Origin: Chromohalobacter sp. 11-W
GTDB lineage: Bacteria; Pseudomonadota; Gammaproteobacteria; Pseudomonadales; Halomonadaceae
NCBI RefSeq assembly: GCF_029889905.1
Contig: NZ_JARANZ010000003.1
Span: forward strand, 296,165 to 360,164
DNA: 64,000 nt
Direction of reading: 5' to 3'
The notes under the pieces were generated by a model. That model had not been told where the DNA came from and did no database searches. It saw nothing but the letters and a program-made list of their open reading frames with translations. Made by a program: the position numbers and the translations under genes. Below, piece after piece: positions 60,806 to 64,000 of this stretch (within the stretch, counting starts at the first letter, position 1; every line of letters starts with the position of its first letter).

Positions 60806-62379
60806 GTCAGTACGATATCTACGACATCTACGATATGGCCTCCAGCTTCATGCGCCCTAGCGAAGAGCAGCATGTCACGGAGGTGGTTATCCATGAAGGG
60901 GTGATCCCCATCATCTTCGTGCCCGGGGTGATGGGAAGTAATTTGGTCAATACGGAGACGGATAAACGTTGGCGTGTTGACAGCAGTTCGAGCGTGTCAG
61001 GTTGGATAATCAAAGGGGCCGAGGAGCGTAAAAAAATCCTGACCCCTTCCGAAACCGTGGTCGATCCGGAGGGCGAGCCGCCGGACGGCATTGCACGCCG
61101 TTATATCGACCGCAAGAGCAGAGAGCCCATTCCCCCCGGTGTCCTGGCGAAAGAACGCGGCTGGGGCGAGGTCGCCAAGATGTCCTACGGTGACTTTCTG
61201 GTGTGGCTGGAAAATCAGCTCAACATCGACGACGACAGCGAGTTCGATGCGCTTCAGCCGTACCTGGCCGATTATTACCGGCGTGTTGCGGGATTATCCG
61301 CAGAAGTAGCCGAGTCTCGCGCCGAGCGCAATGTTCATACCTTGGGACGCTTCAATTTCCCGGTCCATGCCTGTGGCTACAACTGGCTGCAATCCAATAC
61401 GGAGTCGGCGGCCACGTTGGCCAAGCGAGTCGACGAGATCATCGCGGGTTATCGCAAGGCACGCATGACCTGCAACCAGGCGATTCTGGTCACCCACTCG
61501 ATGGGTGGGCTGGTGGCGCGTTACTACTCCGAAGTGGTGGGTGGCCGGGACGACCTGCTGGGCATCGTCCACGGGGTGATGCCCACGACCGGCGCGCCGG
61601 TCTTCTATCGGCGCATGAAATGTGGCACGGCCAGCGAGCCGTTCAGCCTCACTTCCTGGGCAACCAGCCAGGTGCTGGGCGCCTCGGCGCGGGAAATGAC
61701 CGCTGTTCTGGCGCAGTCGCCAGGACCACTGCAACTGGTGCCGACCCCCGACTATGGCCGGGGCTGGTTACGGATCGAAAAGGATGGGCATGAGACCGTC
61801 GCGTTACCGACGGGCGATGATCCCTACACGGATATCTACCTGGAACGAACGCACTGGTGGGGCATGATGGAACCGGCCCTGGCAAGGCCGGCGCTAGAGG
61901 CCGGCTCGAGGGATAGACAGGGCAAGTTGGATGAGGCGTGGGAAGCCTATCAGAACATCGTTTTAGATAACGTACAGCCTTTTCAGAGTGCTATAACGGA
62001 CAAATTAAATGCCAACACTTACCTATTTTACTCTGACAGTGACGCCCATATGAGCTATGGCACGGTGGCGTGGCAGGGGCGAGCCATGACGTATGGTGCC
62101 GATCCTATGATGACGGCCAAGCTTAATGACCAATATGGCGAGCATCGCGTGGTCACTGAACGAAACGCGCGCGGCACTCCCGAACTGTATCGTTATACCC
62201 TCAGCGAGGCGGACGACCCCGGCGATGGCACGGTACCCGAGCGCTCGGGGAGCAAAGGCGCCGATCAGGCTCGGGAGAGCCTGACAGTATCGACAGGCCA
62301 CGAAGCGGCCTACAACCATGAATCGGCACGCCTGTTCACGCTGGCCTCGATTCTAGAAATCGCCGGGACAATGCCATGA
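60802..62379 (+). CDS. T6SS lipase effector (Tle4-like, PGAP1-type alpha/beta hydrolase)
   Basis: 525 residues. The N-terminal part reads IPIIFVPGVMGSNL, the oxyanion-hole entry of PGAP1/LCAT-like lipases; the nucleophile elbow THSMGGLVARYY has Ser at about 233. DDPGDGTVPERSGS likely supplies the Asp and TGHEAAYNHE the catalytic His. Direct linkage to vgrG and to a lipoprotein partner fits the Tle4 phospholipase group. It overlaps vgrG by ATGA and is followed by its putative immunity gene, again with a 4-bp overlap. Secretion is assumed via VgrG. Confidence 0.85.
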   Translation: MSQYDIYDIYDMASSFMRPSEEQHVTEVVIHEGVIPIIFVPGVMGSNLVNTETDKRWRVDSSSSVSGWIIKGAEERKKILTPSETVVDPEGEPPDGIARRYIDRKSREPIPPGVLAKERGWGEVAKMSYGDFLVWLENQLNIDDDSEFDALQPYLADYYRRVAGLSAEVAESRAERNVHTLGRFNFPVHACGYNWLQSNTESAATLAKRVDEIIAGYRKARMTCNQAILVTHSMGGLVARYYSEVVGGRDDLLGIVHGVMPTTGAPVFYRRMKCGTASEPFSLTSWATSQVLGASAREMTAVLAQSPGPLQLVPTPDYGRGWLRIEKDGHETVALPTGDDPYTDIYLERTHWWGMMEPALARPALEAGSRDRQGKLDEAWEAYQNIVLDNVQPFQSAITDKLNANTYLFYSDSDAHMSYGTVAWQGRAMTYGADPMMTAKLNDQYGEHRVVTERNARGTPELYRYTLSEADDPGDGTVPERSGSKGADQARESLTVSTGHEAAYNHESARLFTLASILEIAGTMP

Positions 62380-63509
62380 CACGGAATAACGGCCGGTGGG
62401 AACGAGGAGTTAAAGGACTGCTCATCGGCATGATGGCGATGATGTGTGCCGCCTGCGGAGAACCGGAACAGGGAGTGCCCGAGATGAACGAACAGGAACG
62501 CCAAACGGTCGAGGCCTATACCGAGACACTCGCACCGGTCTGTATGGGACGTTTTCAGGTCGAGATGCCCGAGCAACTGGCGCTTCGTTCCAGCAGCCTG
62601 ACGGTCAATAGCGCCGAGATCAGTGCGCGACGGATGAGCCGGACGATGTTCAATCAGTTCATTGATAAGCGCCAGGATGAGTTGTCGTCGATTGATCCGA
62701 TTCACAAGCAGGATAGCCCCTATTTAAAAAATGTGATCGAACGAAATGGCGGCATAGTCATTATCGATCACAACGAAAGTCGACACATGCCGGATGCGGC
62801 TAGAATGCTGGAAGGCTATAAGTTTGATGGGCTGACGATGTTGAGCGTTAAATTAAAAGCGATAGATGTTGATGATGATCGCTATAAAGAGCAATGGAAA
62901 TTTCGTACAAGTAATAAGGCGGATCGCCTGAAACAGGTGGAATATCTGCTGCGCCACCTGCATCCGCGCAAGATAGGTGAAATGCCCGAAGGTCCTGGGC
63001 TCTGCTTTGAAAATGGTTTTCTGGCCGGCAGTGCCGAGGAACGCATACCCGGCGCGGCGTTGAAATCTCGGGAAGAAACGGTGTCGATGACGTTTGTCGA
63101 TCGTGACCGTAGAGATGTGTATATTAATCTACATACGGATAATACCGTTGCGGAAAACGATACTCTGTTGGATCGAACAAGTGCCGCAGAGAAAGCATTA
63201 AGCGATGACACTAACTTCTCAGTATTACGACGAGGAAAGGTTGTGCTTAAAGGTATTAGTCAAGCAGAAGAATGGCTAGTAACCGAGACTACGGATCAGC
63301 GCATTAAAGGCCATTACTTCAACCTTGAGGCCAACAGTAAAGTTGGCTCGCCTGAAACGCCCTATATTGACATCTCTTTTCGTAATGGGGACTTCCCTCA
63401 CGGTGAAGATCGTCCGGCAATTGACAAGGCATCGCTTACCGATGCCGAGGCCGTGGGGCTCTGGGATGCGATCACGCGGACATTTCGCCCTCGCCCTGGG
63501 GCTTTTTGA
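62376..63509 (+). CDS. Putative lipoprotein immunity protein to the Tle effector (Tli4-like)
   Basis: 377 residues: a signal sequence (about 10-26) ending MMCAACGE with lipid-attachment Cys at about 27, then a periplasmic domain. A Tle/Tli pair is the known logic: the immunity protein is a lipoprotein that binds the effector in the periplasm. Gene order and 4-bp overlap (ATGA) with the effector support this. The end of the gene overlaps a further frame that continues to 63915. A/T-rich patches appear after 62700. Confidence 0.78.
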   Translation: MTRNNGRWERGVKGLLIGMMAMMCAACGEPEQGVPEMNEQERQTVEAYTETLAPVCMGRFQVEMPEQLALRSSSLTVNSAEISARRMSRTMFNQFIDKRQDELSSIDPIHKQDSPYLKNVIERNGGIVIIDHNESRHMPDAARMLEGYKFDGLTMLSVKLKAIDVDDDRYKEQWKFRTSNKADRLKQVEYLLRHLHPRKIGEMPEGPGLCFENGFLAGSAEERIPGAALKSREETVSMTFVDRDRRDVYINLHTDNTVAENDTLLDRTSAAEKALSDDTNFSVLRRGKVVLKGISQAEEWLVTETTDQRIKGHYFNLEANSKVGSPETPYIDISFRNGDFPHGEDRPAIDKASLTDAEAVGLWDAITRTFRPRPGAF

Positions 63510-63915
63510 TTTCGCAGGCAGCTCGCCAAGGCCAAGCGCTTTTGGTGCAAGGTTCCTGGCCAATGTCGGTATCGCTATATTGGGAGCGGCGCTGACGCTG
63601 GCGTCGTCGGCAGGCTATCTGGCTAGATTGGTGGAACAGGGACAAACCGCCGTTGCCAGAAGGCTCGCCTCGCTCTTGGCGCCACTGGCTCGCACCTTGG
63701 CATCGGCTGCCATCCGAGGCGTACTATTGGCCGGTTTTGCCATGCTCTCCTGGGCCGGTGTTATTTTGACGATCGGGCTATGGATATTTGGCGATGATGA
63801 ACTTGAAGAATGGTGTAAGCGTTGCGCCTTTACGACAGAGAATCACCCCGACTATTACGCTGACTATGCGGAAGAAGTCGGTGCCTTTTACCAGGCTTTA
63901 CAGGACGTGACCTGA
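63466..63915 (+). CDS. Small membrane protein or C-terminal fragment of a T6SS-associated protein
   Basis: About 149 residues from ATG 63466, overlapping the immunity gene end by 44 bp. Two hydrophobic segments (FLANVGIAILGAALTLASSAG and VLLAGFAMLSWAGVILTIGL region) precede an acidic-Cys tail ELEEWCKRCAFTTENHPDYY. The end resembles C-termini of large T6SS-linked proteins, so it may be a deletion remnant of a longer gene fused onto the immunity gene end. But its TGA overlaps the next ATG (TGATG), which suggests real translation. Start is uncertain. Confidence 0.5.
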   Translation: MRSRGHFALALGLFDFAGSSPRPSAFGARFLANVGIAILGAALTLASSAGYLARLVEQGQTAVARRLASLLAPLARTLASAAIRGVLLAGFAMLSWAGVILTIGLWIFGDDELEEWCKRCAFTTENHPDYYADYAEEVGAFYQALQDVT

Positions 63916-64000
63916 TGTATTTCGTTGAGTGGCTGATGCGCCGCACACTGACGGCGAGCAAGAAGGATATCACCGGGTTCGAGGGTGATATGAAAGAGTT
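63915..64000 (+). CDS. Start of an unidentified T6SS-linked gene, cut by the window
   Basis: The frame MYFVEWLMRRTLTASKKDIT runs to the edge, starting from ATG 63915 overlapping the preceding TGA. Too short for family assignment; it is co-directional with the vgrG module and probably part of it. Confidence 0.5.
   Translation, partial: MYFVEWLMRRTLTASKKDITGFEGDMKE

Noticed and set aside
1..64000. CRISPR arrays, tRNA and rRNA genes
   Set aside because: No regularly spaced repeat-spacer pattern, cloverleaf or rRNA sequence was seen; the only short-period tandem repeats are the coding VTDQ tract and the promoter repeats listed.

Overview
The window is a GC-rich chromosomal segment of a gammaproteobacterium. 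This is supported by several conserved blocks: zapA / 6S RNA / 5-FTHF cyclo-ligase, ygfB-pepP-ubiH-ubiI, gpmI-envC-ctpA, yibN-secB and gshB-yqgE-ruvX. The gene style (Kdo kinase with a single-domain layout, GC-rich codon use, OsmC-YcaO fusion) suggests a moderately halophilic Halomonadaceae such as Chromohalobacter or Halomonas. That genus-level placement is inference only.

Layout. 1-11000: lipopolysaccharide core cluster. It holds a 5'-truncated waaF, a GT2, two GT9 glycosyltransferases, a GT4 relic, two membrane-bound alkaline-phosphatase-superfamily enzymes, kdkA, hldE and waaA. 11000-20000: housekeeping genes, namely rpiA, ilvA, a 31-residue membrane peptide with its own promoter, fau, the 6S RNA gene ssrS, zapA, ygfB, pepP and the ubiquinone hydroxylases ubiH/ubiI. 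20000-28000: a decayed YefM/YoeB toxin-antitoxin pair, a divergent LysR/SDR pair, a macro-domain hydrolase, a chemoreceptor broken by one in-frame amber codon, and an OsmC-YcaO fusion. 28000-32300: an accessory strip of lower GC with several small genes on the + strand. They are separated by integron attC-like sites or fragments, plus an IS3-type relic, with no integrase in view. 32400-38900: transporters (an orphan binding protein overlapping a CLC, EamA, MFS) and a TetR regulator with candidate operators. 38868-40537: a compact insertion (a short ORF plus an AlbA_2/ATPase gene) flanked by 21-nt direct copies of one terminator arm. 40589-46810: ctpA, envC, gpmI, yibN, secB, rsmE. 46811-49594: a probable island (LysR, 2OG-Fe dioxygenase, LysE exporter) bounded by rsmE and a relic of the rsmE 3' end. 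49605-57770: pirin, isochorismatase-like hydrolase, S1 protein, gshB, yqgE, ruvX, an amino-acid permease, a nitrilase-family amidase and a LuxR regulator. 58010-64000: a type VI secretion VgrG module with a lipase effector and a lipoprotein immunity partner, continuing past the window edge.

How the genes work together. The LPS genes make ADP-heptose (hldE), attach Kdo (waaA), phosphorylate it (kdkA) and add heptose and other sugars. The two phosphatase-superfamily membrane enzymes may decorate or regulate the envelope. The Ubi genes and pepP form one co-directional block. The rsmE-linked island looks like a self-contained unit for hydroxylating and exporting an amino acid. The most unusual structures are the integrase-less cassette strip, the terminator-targeted AlbA_2 insertion and the rsmE-duplicating island.
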